Source of the DNA: Owenia fusiformis
Lineage: Eukaryota > Annelida > Polychaeta > Sabellida > Oweniidae
Length of the DNA: 64,000 bases
NCBI GenBank assembly: GCA_903813345.2
Contig: CAIIXF020000010.1
Location: forward strand, 30,500,828-30,564,827
Direction of reading: 5' to 3'
The translations under genes and the position numbers were made by a program. Below are positions 46,801-51,629 of this stretch, piece after piece (the stretch's first letter is position 1; each line of letters begins with the position of its first letter). The notes under the pieces were generated by a model, which saw nothing but the letters and a program-made list of their open reading frames with translations, did not search any database and had not been told where the DNA came from.

Positions 46801-48370
46801 TGGAATGTGAACACCTGCTAATCTGAGGGTCATTAACAGAAACTTCGTAAAGTTACGAATTTGTACATCAATTGTTGTAACTATGGATATAATGACGTCA
46901 CAGTTAGAGAACAATGGACTTTAAGAAATCCTTACTTTAGGAAGTTTACGATAATGCCCCCCTGAGGGTCATTAACAGAAACTTTCGAATTCGTAAATCA
47001 ATTTTTTGTAACCATGGATATAATTACATCACAGTTAGAGAACAATGGACTTTAAGAAATCCTAACTTTAGGAAGTTTCTGTTAATGGCCCCCTGATCAC
47101 TTTTGGCTGGTCCCAAAGCTGTGTGGATCAGACTGGTTTCACTAATTTCACTCCAGATCTCCACCCCCTTGAGCTCTGCAAATTGTAAATCAAATTACCA
47201 TTTTACTATTATTCCTTGCAGGTGCCGTCTCGAGGACCTGTCATTCTGGTTATAATACTAACAATATTTATAGGATTTACTGGTATGGCACTAGGTGAGA
47301 GCATTTCCTTGTTATTATATGTTAAAATGGTTTGTTATAACGTTGATGTGTATTGTTTCTACATGATAATAATACGACGATCATATTCATACATTTTTAT
47401 GATTTAAATTTTTTTGTATATTAGGTCTTTTAATCTCAACATTATGTGATGAAGAAAACACAGCGATCCAAGCTGCTCTTGGTTCTGTCTACCCCAATCT
47501 CTTACTGAGTGGTGAGTCCAATGTTTATTTTGGCACATTCAGGGTATTGTAACATACACTCCCCTCCATAATTCTGGAAACTGGAAGCCCCCTTTTGAAT
47601 CATTCATCAAATCCTGCTTATATTTGGTTAAATCATCAAACTTGACATAAATTCCTGAACTACAAGTATTGTAATGAAGGAATAAAATTAAGACACAAAC
47701 ATTTTCCAATATTTGAATATGATATCAAATTAAAACATCCAGTTGCCAAACTTATGGAGGGGAGGGTAACTTGTATAAACATCCTACATTGGAATATATG
47801 AAGGCTTATAATTAGAAGCCTAATCAATGCAGTCAATGAGGGTTAAATACTCCCTAACCTTTAGTCTATACATGTCTATCTAGAATATATGAAGGCTTAG
47901 AAGCCTAAATCAATGCAGTCAATGAGGGGAAACTACTCCCTAACCTTTCATCTATCTGGCTCTTGTGAAAAAAGAGTCCAAGGAACGACAAGTGATGACA
48001 TATTGTTATTGTCTAAAACTTTTTTGTAGATGGTATTCGGTTTATGGTGGTGGATGTCTGTAACAAATGGCACATAGTGACATTTTGCATGTTAATGCCT
48101 TATCAGTATTATACTTATCAGTAACTTATAACTTATACAATGTATTTTTCTCCAGGTATCATTTGGCCAGTGGAGTCGATGCCTATATGGTTGCGCTATG
48201 TTAGTATGGCACTTCCAATGACATATCCAGCTGAGGCCATGCGCTGTGTCCTAAGCAGAGGCTGGGATCTGACATATATGCCCGTGTGGCGAGGATTCCT
48301 TGTGGGGATAGGCTGGGGATGGGGGCTTATGTTAATAGCAGCTATAATATTACGTGTGAAAGGATCATAG
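19738..48370 (+). CDS. ABCG/ABCH-like ABC half transporter (16 exons, 5' incomplete)
   Basis: The joined exons give about 563 residues in NBD-then-membrane order, as in ABCG and ABCH half transporters and proteins commonly annotated 'ABC transporter G family member 20/23-like'. Seen: signature SGGQMRR, Walker B LLILDEP, D-loop region, H-loop ITTHYVEEA, a cytoplasmic linker, then an ABC-2-type membrane domain with hydrophobic segments in [54 protein letters not shown] and the last exon. All 16 exons have AG/GT borders and their phases fit without a gap. The Walker A exons are missing, either upstream of the window or unrecognised. The role is presumably ATP-driven export or lipid handling as a dimer; the substrate cannot be read from sequence. 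The 15-kb intron hosts another gene on the same strand. Confidence 0.85.
19846..20570 (+). repeat. Tandem array of Walker B mini-exons with splice sites
   Basis: Five further copies of the 3' part of the preceding exon with its intron, at 19953-20018, 20093-20158, 20241-20306, 20373-20438 and 20500-20570. Each is preceded by a C/T tract and CTCTCTCTAG and followed, in the first four, by AAAG|GTTAGTAG. Those four are exactly 66 bp and in phase, adding [20 protein letters not shown]. The fifth has a 5-bp insertion and an altered donor (AAAT|GTTAG), so it would shift the frame. Unit spacing is 127-148 bp, varying in the poly-C tracts. Confidence 0.9.
20571..22082. other. Intron; contains one short unrecognised reading frame
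   Basis: Mostly AT-rich. 20940-21065 carries a degenerate GGTATATTCC-type repeat also seen near 60365-60450, and 21063-21440 an inverted copy of the 9045 repeat family. A frame at 21595-21843 (+) could encode 82 residues starting [19 protein letters not shown]. It has no recognised domain and no splice support. GTTT microsatellites lie at 22015-22040 and 22120-22156. Confidence 0.5.
22083..22120 (+). pseudogene. Partial copy of the next exon's 5' end
   Basis: TTTTGCATTGCAG followed by GATTTGGCAATTCAATATCA resembles the acceptor and first bases of the true exon at 22185 (GATTTGGCAACACATGATCC). The copy then diverges and has no matching donor. It is about 100 bp upstream of the real one. Confidence 0.55.
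22185..22278 (+). CDS. ABC transporter exon: H-loop
   Basis: Acceptor TTGTTGTAG, donor ATG|GTTTG. It reads [18 protein letters not shown] then [13 protein letters not shown], with the switch His in TTHY. The first base completes Arg from the exon at 19845; it ends in phase 0. Confidence 0.93.
22628..22702 (+). CDS. ABC transporter exon: end of NBD
   Basis: Acceptor TATCTAG, donor CAG|GTATGG. 25 codons, [20 protein letters not shown] then KYEMQ, typical of the segment after the H-loop in ABCG-type NBDs. Phase 0 at both ends. Confidence 0.92.
23334..23621. mobile_element. Pogo/mariner-type MITE with internal 17-bp array
   Basis: TA-flanked, starting CAGTAAAACCTGTTTC and ending GACAGGTTTTATCG, giving an inverted terminal repeat. 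CAGTAAAACCT with TA duplication is typical of pogo-like and related mariner MITEs. The interior, about 23390-23595, is a degenerate 17-bp tandem repeat AAGAGGTGTTCCACCTA. Confidence 0.6.
23679..23783 (+). CDS. ABC transporter exon: post-NBD linker
   Basis: Acceptor TTTATAG, donor CAT|GTAAGT. 35 codons: [14 protein letters not shown], then an acidic and Ser/Pro-rich tail. 'LEAVYLKLC' fits the segment closing the NBD in this family. Ends in phase 0, so the next exon must start in phase 0. Confidence 0.88.
23946..25711 (+). mobile_element. hAT-like non-autonomous element, copy A
   Basis: Ends CAGTACTGTCAACC and TTGACAGCTCTG form inverted termini of the CAGNNCTGTCAA type. The flanks carry the direct repeat GCTTATT (23939-23945 and 25712-25718), or 7 of 8 bp if one more base is counted. 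The interior is rich in CGCGGGACATT-like motifs in subterminal repeats, and encloses a mariner-like element at 24423-24969. No hAT transposase is present. Copy B (30523-32315) is the inverted relative. Confidence 0.72.
24423..24969 (+). mobile_element. Mariner-like remnant nested in hAT-like copy A
   Basis: TA-flanked CGGGATGGTCAAAAATATGG and TTTTTGACCACCGG at the ends form long inverted repeats, with ACTCCCTGATATTTTACAC-like sequence repeated inside each arm. The middle carries the degraded end of a mariner-type transposase, better seen in copy B. Confidence 0.6.
25712..26075. other. Intron segment
   Basis: AT-rich intronic sequence between hAT-like copy A and the start of the paralogous block. 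Nothing recognised. Confidence 0.5.
26076..29275 (+). repeat. Paralogous block 1 (contains NXPE-like gene)
   Basis: Sequence from about 26076 matches about 55080 onward, and again 27085-29275 matches 57155-59270, on both sides of and through the NXPE-like gene. Differences: block 2 has a 1.7-kb element inserted where block 1 reads TTATTTTACTTCATTTTTAC; block 1 has about 600 bp (26480-27083) that block 2 lacks. Similarity resumes briefly at 29681-29735 after a block-1-specific insertion. Confidence 0.85.
27240..28937 (+). CDS. NXPE / PC-esterase-like type II membrane protein, copy 1
   Basis: 565 codons without an intron. Residues 8-27 ([20 protein letters not shown]) form a signal anchor, so the rest is probably lumenal or extracellular. 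The C-terminal half has an SGNH-like layout: CYGDSH with candidate catalytic Ser at about 352, DNGAWD at about 429-434, [10 protein letters not shown], and a late GH at 548-549. NXPE and PC-esterase families act on, or are thought to act on, O-acylated glycans; that function here is inference. The ATG at 27240 is chosen because the anchor follows directly and copy 2 starts at the same place. It sits in the large ABC intron on the same strand, between inverted hAT-like elements. Lack of introns suggests a retrocopy origin or an intronless family. Confidence 0.78.
   Translation: MNIFRAKFLIIFIIIIVIGTLYLLSIAPRLVQELKESTSLAAQIKWENTGVKPEIELFPPPPKAHVDTKGNFGAVKTSGMNQASRENPKTSEKIMLKEHFEQIINAWGNITTNQQKYTVLDFQNICDTHSDDLILLQIEHMYDLAGINTSQRFNNKSLKFMSNILGPRLYNSKRFEYNIQWSYDSFRHNVYMKILETFLGKPTYGGSSFRILVQGVHSFMCNVKDNFNGIYHVCCPFVPPCSNITVALVYTSYGAFLDIPTIRPFSLILAQIKNCRLNNGDQLPHEQFETDMINKVQCVRDPRFLSKHGRWILHDGSLKWGLHSKCISKMLTPTELRTCFQKLRNINCYGDSHLLNTMTYFKHLIENKSVYNETLRNWTFDNNHLYFHWSTSVREVSQNLLKDYNPTLQNIKPAVDQTGDQRYSTIIFDNGAWDMYKGTLSDYLNSIQTLLVPLLRKYRQNPTWSNTRIIWFGNPAWPHKPNYMTQGHHERNDFRIAVANALTESLTKDLGVDFINQLTPSSIRSSENVCTIHYICTKKVKHTHKSIGHVGIVIAHMLFENMCRI
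29276..29680. mobile_element. Insertion with hairpin core, absent from block 2
   Basis: Block 2 passes from GATTAAGATGGG straight to AAAAGTTAATCCAAGG, while block 1 has about 405 bp between. The insert holds inverted arms of about 43 bp: TATAGACCTCAGAGCAGGGG (29483-) and its counterpart ending CTTGCTCTTCGGTCTATA (to 29622). It is more CpG-rich than its surroundings. A MITE-like insertion is likely, but its exact ends are not fixed. Confidence 0.5.
29736..30090. other. Intron segment
   Basis: AT-rich, no supported gene; one 82-codon open frame at 29724-29972 lacks any recognisable domain. Confidence 0.5.
30091..30222. mobile_element. Short MITE with GCCTTGGTCACA termini
   Basis: TGCCTTGGTCACAGTTGCTC at the left and GGAGCAAATGTGACCCAGGC at the right are imperfect inverted repeats around about 90 bp. 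No coding sequence. Superfamily not determined. Confidence 0.5.
30523..32315 (-). mobile_element. hAT-like non-autonomous element, copy B (inverted)
   Basis: About 1.8 kb matching copy A (23946-25711) in reverse along its whole length. Starts CAGAGCTGTCAAGTGTCCCG and ends GGGTTGACAGTACTG. Flanks GCAATACG (30515-30522) and GCAACACG (32315-32322) match at 7 of 8 bp, consistent with an 8-bp hAT target duplication. Copies A and B bracket the NXPE-like gene with inverted orientation. A mariner remnant is nested at 31264-31836. Confidence 0.75.
31264..31836 (-). mobile_element. Mariner-like remnant with transposase C-terminal piece
   Basis: TA-flanked; CAGGGTGGTCAAAAAATGG and TTTTTGACCACCCTG termini, with similarity extending inward about 100 bp as inverted arms. 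On the minus strand, about 31445-31630 reads [20 protein letters not shown] and then [13 protein letters not shown]. These match the closing segment of mariner/IS630-type transposases (a WGY...VY.N...TI.EL...IA.IPAE pattern). Only this fragment remains, so it cannot be autonomous. Confidence 0.65.
32323..32367 (+). pseudogene. LINE ORF2 C-terminal fragment, part 1
   Basis: Reads [15 protein letters not shown], the WNxLP motif near the end of CR1/Jockey-like LINE polyproteins. The frame is cut by the modular element starting at about 32368 and resumes at 34393. Confidence 0.65.
32368..34392. mobile_element. Modular tandem-repeat element with CYGTC microsatellite, copy 1
   Basis: Begins TTTATGTCCCACCCACATAG and ends near GGTGGGGACATTTTGTAC plus CACATTTGTGTTCTTGT; ATGTCCCACCC against the complement ATGTCCCCACC gives imperfect inverted ends. 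Inside in order: a CCGTCTGTC microsatellite (32415-32495), a core with TTTCTCCAAAACCGCTACAG and AAATAATTTCAGGTGT, then about seven 161-bp tandem units (33000-34340) containing CAGCCATTTTGGATTTTCCG. The same structure is at 55302-57027. No coding capacity is evident; the microsatellite produces open frames by composition. Confidence 0.8.
34393..34534 (+). pseudogene. LINE ORF2 C-terminal fragment, part 2
   Basis: Same frame as part 1 and continuous with it in sense: [14 protein letters not shown], then [20 protein letters not shown]. This corresponds to the 'RK.NI.HARLRLG.S.LN..L' region of LINE C-termini. Interrupted by the TATCGCACCCT element at 34535. Confidence 0.7.
34535..35164. mobile_element. 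TATCGCACCCT element with GGGC repeat and tandem units
   Basis: Perfect 11-bp inverted termini, TATCGCACCCT at 34535-34545 and AGGGTGCGATA at 35154-35164, around 630 bp. A GGGCGGGCGATT repeat (34573-34630) holds the place of the CYGTC microsatellite in the neighbouring element, followed by about three tandem units of 160-170 bp with GGCGGCCATTTTGGATTTTC and TTCCAGCCAAACCGTTTG. Different termini, same architecture and related unit. Confidence 0.75.
35165..35240 (+). pseudogene. LINE ORF2 C-terminal fragment, part 3
   Basis: Reads [20 protein letters not shown], matching the Cys-containing 'D.P.C.CG...ET..H' segment that follows part 2 in such LINEs. It ends where the minus-strand LINE begins. 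Confidence 0.6.
35241..37020 (-). mobile_element. 5'-truncated CR1/L2-like LINE with broken reverse transcriptase
   Basis: Minus strand. RT motifs are seen in order from about 37014 down: [39 protein letters not shown], the catalytic YADDTA, and [10 protein letters not shown], then the C-terminal segment with [17 protein letters not shown] ending at about 35428. One nonsense codon lies near 36702 and frame changes near 35950 and 35850. The endonuclease domain is absent, so the copy is truncated and inactive. The 3' side near 35236-35260 has a TGTATGTATG-like tail. Confidence 0.88.
37021..37750. other. Intron segment
   Basis: AT-rich, with a C tract near 37065. Nothing recognised. Confidence 0.5.
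37752..37914. mobile_element. Short MITE, ATGCTGCCACC termini
   Basis: TGTAGGCCTATGCTGCCACC (37754-37773) and GGTGGCAGCATGACCCTATA (37893-37912) are imperfect inverted repeats about 120 bp apart. No coding sequence. Confidence 0.5.
37915..38833. other. Intron segment
   Basis: A possible short open segment after TTTTGCAG at 38449 was considered as an exon, but its phase and lack of a donor do not fit. Otherwise nothing recognised. Confidence 0.45.
38834..38936 (+). CDS. Probable ABC transporter exon: cytoplasmic linker
   Basis: The exon ending at 23783 is phase 0 while the exon at 39459 needs one preceding base, so a missing exon of length 3n+1 is required. This segment, after GAATTATAG and before AAAG|GTATTT, is 103 bp, open in the required frame and ends with one base. 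It reads [20 protein letters not shown] then [14 protein letters not shown], a plausible hydrophilic linker. The polypyrimidine tract is poor, so the acceptor is less certain than the donor. Confidence 0.58.
39234..39425. mobile_element. Pogo/mariner-type MITE
   Basis: TA-flanked, 192 bp, CAGTGAAACCTGTATATAAG at the left and GAGCTTTTACTG at the right. A second member of this family is at 46690-47142, sharing CTCTCAATGTGAACAC and GTGAACACCTGCTAATC. Confidence 0.65.
39459..39570 (+). CDS. ABC transporter exon: start of membrane domain
   Basis: Acceptor TGATTTCAG, donor AGG|GTTAG. In phase it reads [20 protein letters not shown] then [17 protein letters not shown]. The 'RNIG' leads into the first membrane helix in the next exon, as in ABCG20/23-like proteins. 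It starts with two bases of a split codon and ends with two. Confidence 0.85.
39571..40340. other. Intron
   Basis: AT-rich intron with a GC-richer patch near 40030-40100 (GCGCCTGCGCAG). Nothing recognised. Confidence 0.5.
40341..40503 (+). CDS. ABC transporter exon: TM1 and first extracellular segment
   Basis: Acceptor TTTTTTCAG, donor CAG|GTATGC. It reads [20 protein letters not shown] (first membrane span), then [15 protein letters not shown] and an N-rich end. The 'LLF.F.LPAIQ..LFC..IGR.P.GL..AVVN' pattern is strongly that of ABCG20/23-like membrane domains. Confidence 0.95.
40504..41820. other. Intron with short inverted repeat
   Basis: TTATGTCACTATAGTTGCAC at 41290 pairs with GCAACGATAGTGACATAA ending at 41427, and GGGCCATATATCACTGAAAC is directly repeated between them. 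This may be a MITE at about 41280-41440. The rest is unremarkable. Confidence 0.5.
41821..41924 (+). CDS. ABC transporter exon: extracellular segment
   Basis: Acceptor TTCTTGACAG, donor AAG|GTAGGT. It reads [20 protein letters not shown] then [14 protein letters not shown]. 'A...V..G..WGVI....NYT' is characteristic of the first large loop of ABC-2 exporters of this type. Starts in phase 0, ends with two bases. Confidence 0.88.
42180..42765. repeat. 53-bp minisatellite in ABC intron
   Basis: About eleven copies of a 53-bp unit containing CCCAGTGCCCAGACCAGATG and TCTGAGTATCCTCCTGTAAT. It ends about 60 bp before the exon at 42826. Open frames within it are by-products of the repeat. Confidence 0.9.
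42826..42899 (+). CDS. ABC transporter exon: extracellular segment
   Basis: Acceptor ATTTTTAG, donor ACAA|GTAAGT. It reads [20 protein letters not shown] then LDMT, completing a codon with the next exon (N). 'I...SSV.LYLDMTN' fits the family. Phases match both neighbours. Confidence 0.82.
42927..43532 (-). mobile_element. hAT-like element, copy C (truncated)
   Basis: Starts CAGAGCTGTCAAGTTTCCCG and follows copy B, in the same orientation, for about 600 bp, including AAGTGCTGCCAAACTCCCAG. It then stops near GGGCACTTTGTC, a string that also lies near the far end of copy B, suggesting an internal deletion. The mariner insert is absent. It lies inside an ABC intron. Confidence 0.65.
43656..43771 (+). 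CDS. ABC transporter exon: extracellular segment
   Basis: Acceptor TTTTTTGCAG, donor AAG|GTAACC. It reads [20 protein letters not shown] then [18 protein letters not shown]. 'DMTNLEIS.TIQ' across the junction supports the join. Confidence 0.88.
44063..44133 (+). CDS. ABC transporter exon: membrane domain, 'FMAPGII' segment
   Basis: Acceptor GCTTTCCAG, donor GAG|GTAAGA. It reads [20 protein letters not shown] then IIL. 'PVYG......F..F.APG' is a conserved block before the second membrane span in ABC-2 exporters. Ends with two bases. Confidence 0.9.
44250..44459 (+). repeat. Tandem partial copies of an exon and its acceptor
   Basis: About 51-bp units resembling TATTTGTATTTCAG plus CATCACCTTCTTCATGGCAA, beginning near 44270, 44358 and 44409, before the true exon at 44460. 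Two copies keep an acceptor (GTGTTTCAG, GTATTCAG). None keeps the donor; some have AACATGTCT where the exon has AACAGGTCT. Confidence 0.82.
44460..44548 (+). CDS. ABC transporter exon: TM2
   Basis: Acceptor GTATTTCAG, donor CAG|GTAATA. It reads [20 protein letters not shown] then GLLDRSLVA. 'LDRS.VAG' is a family motif after the second span. Phases agree with 44133 and 46518. Confidence 0.9.
44549..45989. other. Intron
   Basis: 44565-44620 holds a single end of the mariner-type MITE seen at 47557 (CAGTCCATCCATAAGTTTGG). The rest is AT-rich with no supported feature. Confidence 0.5.
45990..46517 (+). repeat. Tandem partial copies of an exon with acceptor
   Basis: Copies of TTGTTTTACAG plus GAGTGAACACTGTTGAAGTA begin near 46062, 46152, 46270 and 46429, with further fragments, before the true exon at 46518. 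Each continues ATGATTGCACATGTGTGTAC then TGGATTATGTAAACTG, where the real exon reads TGGATAATGCTGG. The copies thus gain a possible donor (TTAT|GTAAAC). Unit length is about 90-117 bp; one acceptor is ruined (ACAAG). Confidence 0.88.
46518..46621 (+). CDS. ABC transporter exon: TM3
   Basis: Acceptor TGTTTTACAG, donor GAG|GTTAGT. It reads [20 protein letters not shown] then [14 protein letters not shown]. 'VAGV...E....H..TQF..ML.Q' is typical of this membrane domain. The hydrophobic stretch is a membrane span. Confidence 0.92.
46690..47142. mobile_element. Pogo-type MITE split by two tandem MITEs
   Basis: Outer ends CTGTGAAACCTGTATATCTG and GACTGGTTTCA, TA-flanked, relate it to 39234-39425. 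It is interrupted after CCTGCTAATCTGA by two consecutive copies (46827-46965 and 46966-47094) of a palindromic element. These begin GGGTCATTAACAGAAACTT and end AAGTTTCTGTTAATGGCCCC (second copy), and share GAGAACAATGGACTTTAAG. Confidence 0.6.
47222..47294 (+). CDS. ABC transporter exon: TM4
   Basis: Acceptor ATTCCTTGCAG, donor CTAG|GTGAGA. It reads [20 protein letters not shown] then GMALG with the next exon. 'RG.....L....GFTGM..G' is the conserved fourth span region. Confidence 0.9.
47425..47511 (+). CDS. ABC transporter exon: TM5 region
   Basis: Acceptor GTATATTAG, donor AGTG|GTGAGT. It reads [20 protein letters not shown] then VYPNLLLSG. 'LIS..C..E..AIQ...G..YP.LLLSG' is a strong family match. 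Confidence 0.92.
47557..47766. mobile_element. Mariner-type MITE, 210 bp
   Basis: TA-flanked; left end CACTCCCCTCCATAATTCTG and right end CAAACTTATGGAGGGGAGGG give an inverted repeat of about 28 bp. Solo ends occur at 44565 and 48565. No transposase. Confidence 0.7.
47793..47965. repeat. Direct duplication in ABC intron
   Basis: GAATATATGAAGGCTTA through CTCCCTAACCTTT is present twice about 90 bp apart (47793 and 47881). Confidence 0.7.
48156..48370 (+). CDS. ABC transporter last exon: TM6 and C-terminus
   Basis: Acceptor TTTTCTCCAG; stop TAG at 48368-48370. It reads [40 protein letters not shown] and [20 protein letters not shown]. 'G..WP.E..P.WLRY.S..LP.TY..EA.R.VLSRGW' is diagnostic of ABC-2 exporters of the ABCG20/23 type. 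An AATAAA lies immediately after the stop and another at about 48480, possible polyadenylation signals. Confidence 0.95.
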
Positions 48371-48639
48371 AAATAAAGCTATTGACTCTTGACAGGAATC
48401 CCAAAATACATGTATTTGAATATGAAATCATTCTCGATACATGTGGAACTTTGTGCATTTATGGTACCTGGAATACAGCAATAAAATATGATTTACCTGG
48501 TGACATTCTTGATGTTTACAGCTGACACAGTGAATGCATTTGTCTGGGAAGAGGAAGTTCATGTACACTCCCCTTCATAAATTTGGCAACCGGAGATTGA
48601 AAGCTTATTTTGTCACCACATATTGTTATGTTCTCCAAT

Positions 48640-48680
48640 TTTTAGCTTGCATGGTGAGCTTTTGCAATCACTCACTTGTC

Positions 48681-48715
<35 letters not shown>

Positions 48716-49790
48716 CCGTCAACAATAGTGGCACGTTTTAAAACCTCTGTCGATAGGATTCCTATTTTCAAAATGGCCGTCACTTTTGTCTCGCGAAATT
48801 CACTTTTAGACCATTTCCTAGCTAACCTCTGTTGATAGGATTCCTGTTTTAAGTTATTTCTGTTCAACATCAATACAGAAAACCCCCCTATGACTCCTGG
48901 TTCAAAAGCTCGCCTATTTTCAAAATGGCCGTCACTTTTGTCTCGCGAAATTCACTTTTGGCCCATTTCCTAGCTTTACAAATAATTTCAGGTGTCCTAC
49001 ATTGTAAAAATCCATGTCAATGTAAAGATTAGATATATGAAATAATTTTGTTACAAAAAATCAGCGAAAAATTGTATCCATTTTTTTATTTTCAGCCATT
49101 TTATAGTTAACATTGATTTGTCTATCTGACTCGCGAAATCCACTTTCTGTCAATAACAGTGGCACGTTTTAAAACCTCTGTCGATAGGATTCCTGTTTTA
49201 AGTTATTTCTGTTCAACATGAATTCAGAAAACTCCCCTATGACTCCTGGTTCAAAAGCTTGCCTATTTTCAAATTGGCCGCCATTTTTGTCTCGCGAAAT
49301 TCACTTTTGACCCATTTCCTAGCTTTACAAATAATTTTAGGTGTCCTACATTGTAAAAATCCATGTCAATGTAAAGGGTAGATATATGAAATAATTTTGT
49401 TACAAAAATCAGCGAAAAATTGTATCCATTTATTTATTTTCAGCCATTTTAGTTAACATTGATTTGTCTATCTGACTCGCGAAATCCACTTTCTGTGGCA
49501 CGTTTTAAAACCTCTGTCGATAGGATTCCTGTTTTAAGTTATTTCTGTTCAACATCAATTCAGAAAACTCCCCTATGACTCCTGGTTCAAAAGCTCGCCT
49601 ATTTTCAAAATGGCCGCCATAATTTTGTTACAAATTATTGGCAAAAAATTATATCCGTTTTTTTTCAGCCATTTTAATTGACTGAGAGACAGATGGCTTG
49701 AAATGATTTTGTAACAAAAAATCAGCAAAAAATTATATCCGTTTTTTTCTGTCACCATGTGAGCCCAATACCCACGGTACTAATTTTTTT
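48640..49790. mobile_element. Second-family modular tandem element with CYGTC microsatellite
   Basis: GCATGGTGAGC near the start and TCACCATGTGAGCCC near the end suggest inverted ends. A TGTCCGTCTGTCTG tract at 48675-48720 is followed by tandem units starting GGCACGTTTTAAAACCTCTG at about 48730, 49161 and 49497. Each contains AAATGGCCGCCAT-like and CTCGCGAAATTCACTTTT motifs. The module TTACAAATAATTTCAGGTGT then ATAATTTTGTTAC is shared with the elements at 32368 and 55302, so the three are related despite different ends. Confidence 0.7.
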
Positions 49791-50385
49791 TGTGGTGGTG
49801 TTTGGTGGTTGGCGTCTGTCATTGGGAGTTTGGCACCTGTAACAAATGGCAAGTGGTGACATTTTGCATGTTAATGCCTTGTTTTCATTACATTGATAGA
49901 TGTGACATAAATTTGTTTGACAGTTATTACATTACATTGATAGCTATTAAAATATATTGATAGCTTTAACATAAATTTGATAGCTATTATATTTGATAAC
50001 AATAACATTTACATGAATAACTTTTACATTACATTGATCAGTTGATCAGTTGATCATTATGACATCATAACATGTTGCTGTTTGAATCTTTATTACGTTC
50101 TGTTATGACAATGGTTCGAAAATATATGACAAATTAGATGATTTTTAAATCACCGAACATAAACAATATTTGTCGTTTTAAAAATCGCGTTGTCAGGCTT
50201 TGAGTTAAGACAATATTAGGACCAATTCTATGAGATTCACACATATACATGTATTTTACTTGCTTTTATTTTTAGATGCGTTTTATTCAACATTTTTGTA
50301 GTTTATTACATTATTATGATGAATTTGTAATCATGGTTACATTTTATAAACATAGCATAATAAGGATAGGGACAGTTGCACACAT
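49791..50385. other. Intergenic, AT-rich
   Basis: TTACATTGATAG short repeats near 49880-50040; no gene. Confidence 0.5.
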
Positions 50386-50390
50386 CCCTC

Positions 50391-50682
50391 CCCCATACCT
50401 GTACTGTAGCCTGTATTTCTTTCAAATGGATACAGGCTACAGTGAAGTTGCAAATGGAGAAATGAAGATGTTTATTTCCGTATTTCTGAAGGTAAACTAG
50501 ATTTTGCATATATTCTTAGTGTTCTACTATACATTGTACAGATTCATTGAGCAGTTTGTATTGTATTATTACCAGAGAAGCCCTATTATATACAATGATA
50601 GAGAATACCCGCTTCATTTCTAACTTCACTGTAGCCTGTATCTATTTTAAAGAAATACAGGCTACAGTATGGGGGTAGGGTA
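50391..50682. repeat. Inverted repeat, each arm itself a hairpin
   Basis: Left arm 50391-50449 and right arm 50621-50682 are reverse complements. Within each, CTGTAGCCTGTATTTCTTT pairs with GATACAGGCTACAG. The 170-bp spacer is unremarkable. A foldback element is likely. Confidence 0.7.
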
Positions 50683-50861
50683 GTGTGAATGTAAAACTTT
50701 ACATGTGCATGTTAACTTGTCCAGTGTATTCTGACTGGCGTGTGTAAATAGATGGTAACGTTCATAATCTAAGGCCATAGAAATAATTTTAAAAATAAAT
50801 ATGCCATGGTAATCGATCTGTTTATTTATAATTCTCTCTTGTAAAAAGAGAAAAAGGTAAA

Positions 50862-50971
50862 ATTCACTGGTCAGTATCAAGCGAAGGTAGAAATATCCAA
50901 ATCAACAACCGTCCGCCATATTTGATGCGGAAGTGATGGCTGTTACCTTCGCTTGATACTGACCAGTGAAT
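50862..50971. mobile_element. 110-bp palindromic MITE
   Basis: TTCACTGGTCAGTATCAAGC at the left and its exact complement at the right (GCTTGATACTGACCAGTGAA), extending to GAAGGTA/TACCTTC. Flanks give no clear target duplication. Confidence 0.7.
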
Positions 50972-51020
50972 ATTGGATTCTGCTGGTGCTGCCATCTTTA
51001 TATTGGCCTAAAACCAATGG

Positions 51021-51629
51021 TTAAAGGAATATTCCTTTCCAGACTATTTCTCTCCTGATATGGTAGCTATAATCAAATATATACTCTACATATTTAGCAA
51101 AACACGGGAAAATGTTTTGAAATGGTCAATATTGTTAATTCAAAATTGTATTACTCATTTCAAGTAAGCTGCCATCTTTTAAGATTTCATTCAGGAAGTG
51201 ATGTCATCGACTCTCACCTGTTATAACCTTGCCTATTACAGTATAGGAAAGAAGCACAAAATCACTTCTTGACAAGAATCCCTTATCTTCTGTGCAAAAA
51301 TATTTTCAGGGCTTGACAACTTAGAATTAAACAAGAGATTACAAGAAGGATTTAAATCATATACCAAATTGAAAAAAATATTCAGCTGGTTTTGTAATTC
51401 CAATAGCTCCTTACCTAATGCTATATGCAAAGTTGAGAGTCGATGACATCACTTCCTGAGTGAAATCTTAAAAGATGGCAGCCTACTGGGATTGAGCAAT
51501 GTATTTTTAAGTTATCAATATTGACAATATCAAAACATTTGTCTATGTTTTACTAAACATGGAAAGTATATGTATGGTTATAGCTACCATATTAGGAGAG
51601 AGATGGTCTGGCAAGGAATATTCCTTTAA
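51021..51629. mobile_element. TTAA-bounded foldback element, about 609 bp
   Basis: Arms of about 190 bp (51021-51220 and 51435-51629) are inverted copies, beginning TTAAAGGAATATTCCTT and ending AAGGAATATTCCTTTAA. Within the arms, GAAGTGATGTCATCGACTCT pairs with its complement. TTAA at both borders would suit piggyBac-type insertion. The central 210 bp is unique. Confidence 0.72.
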
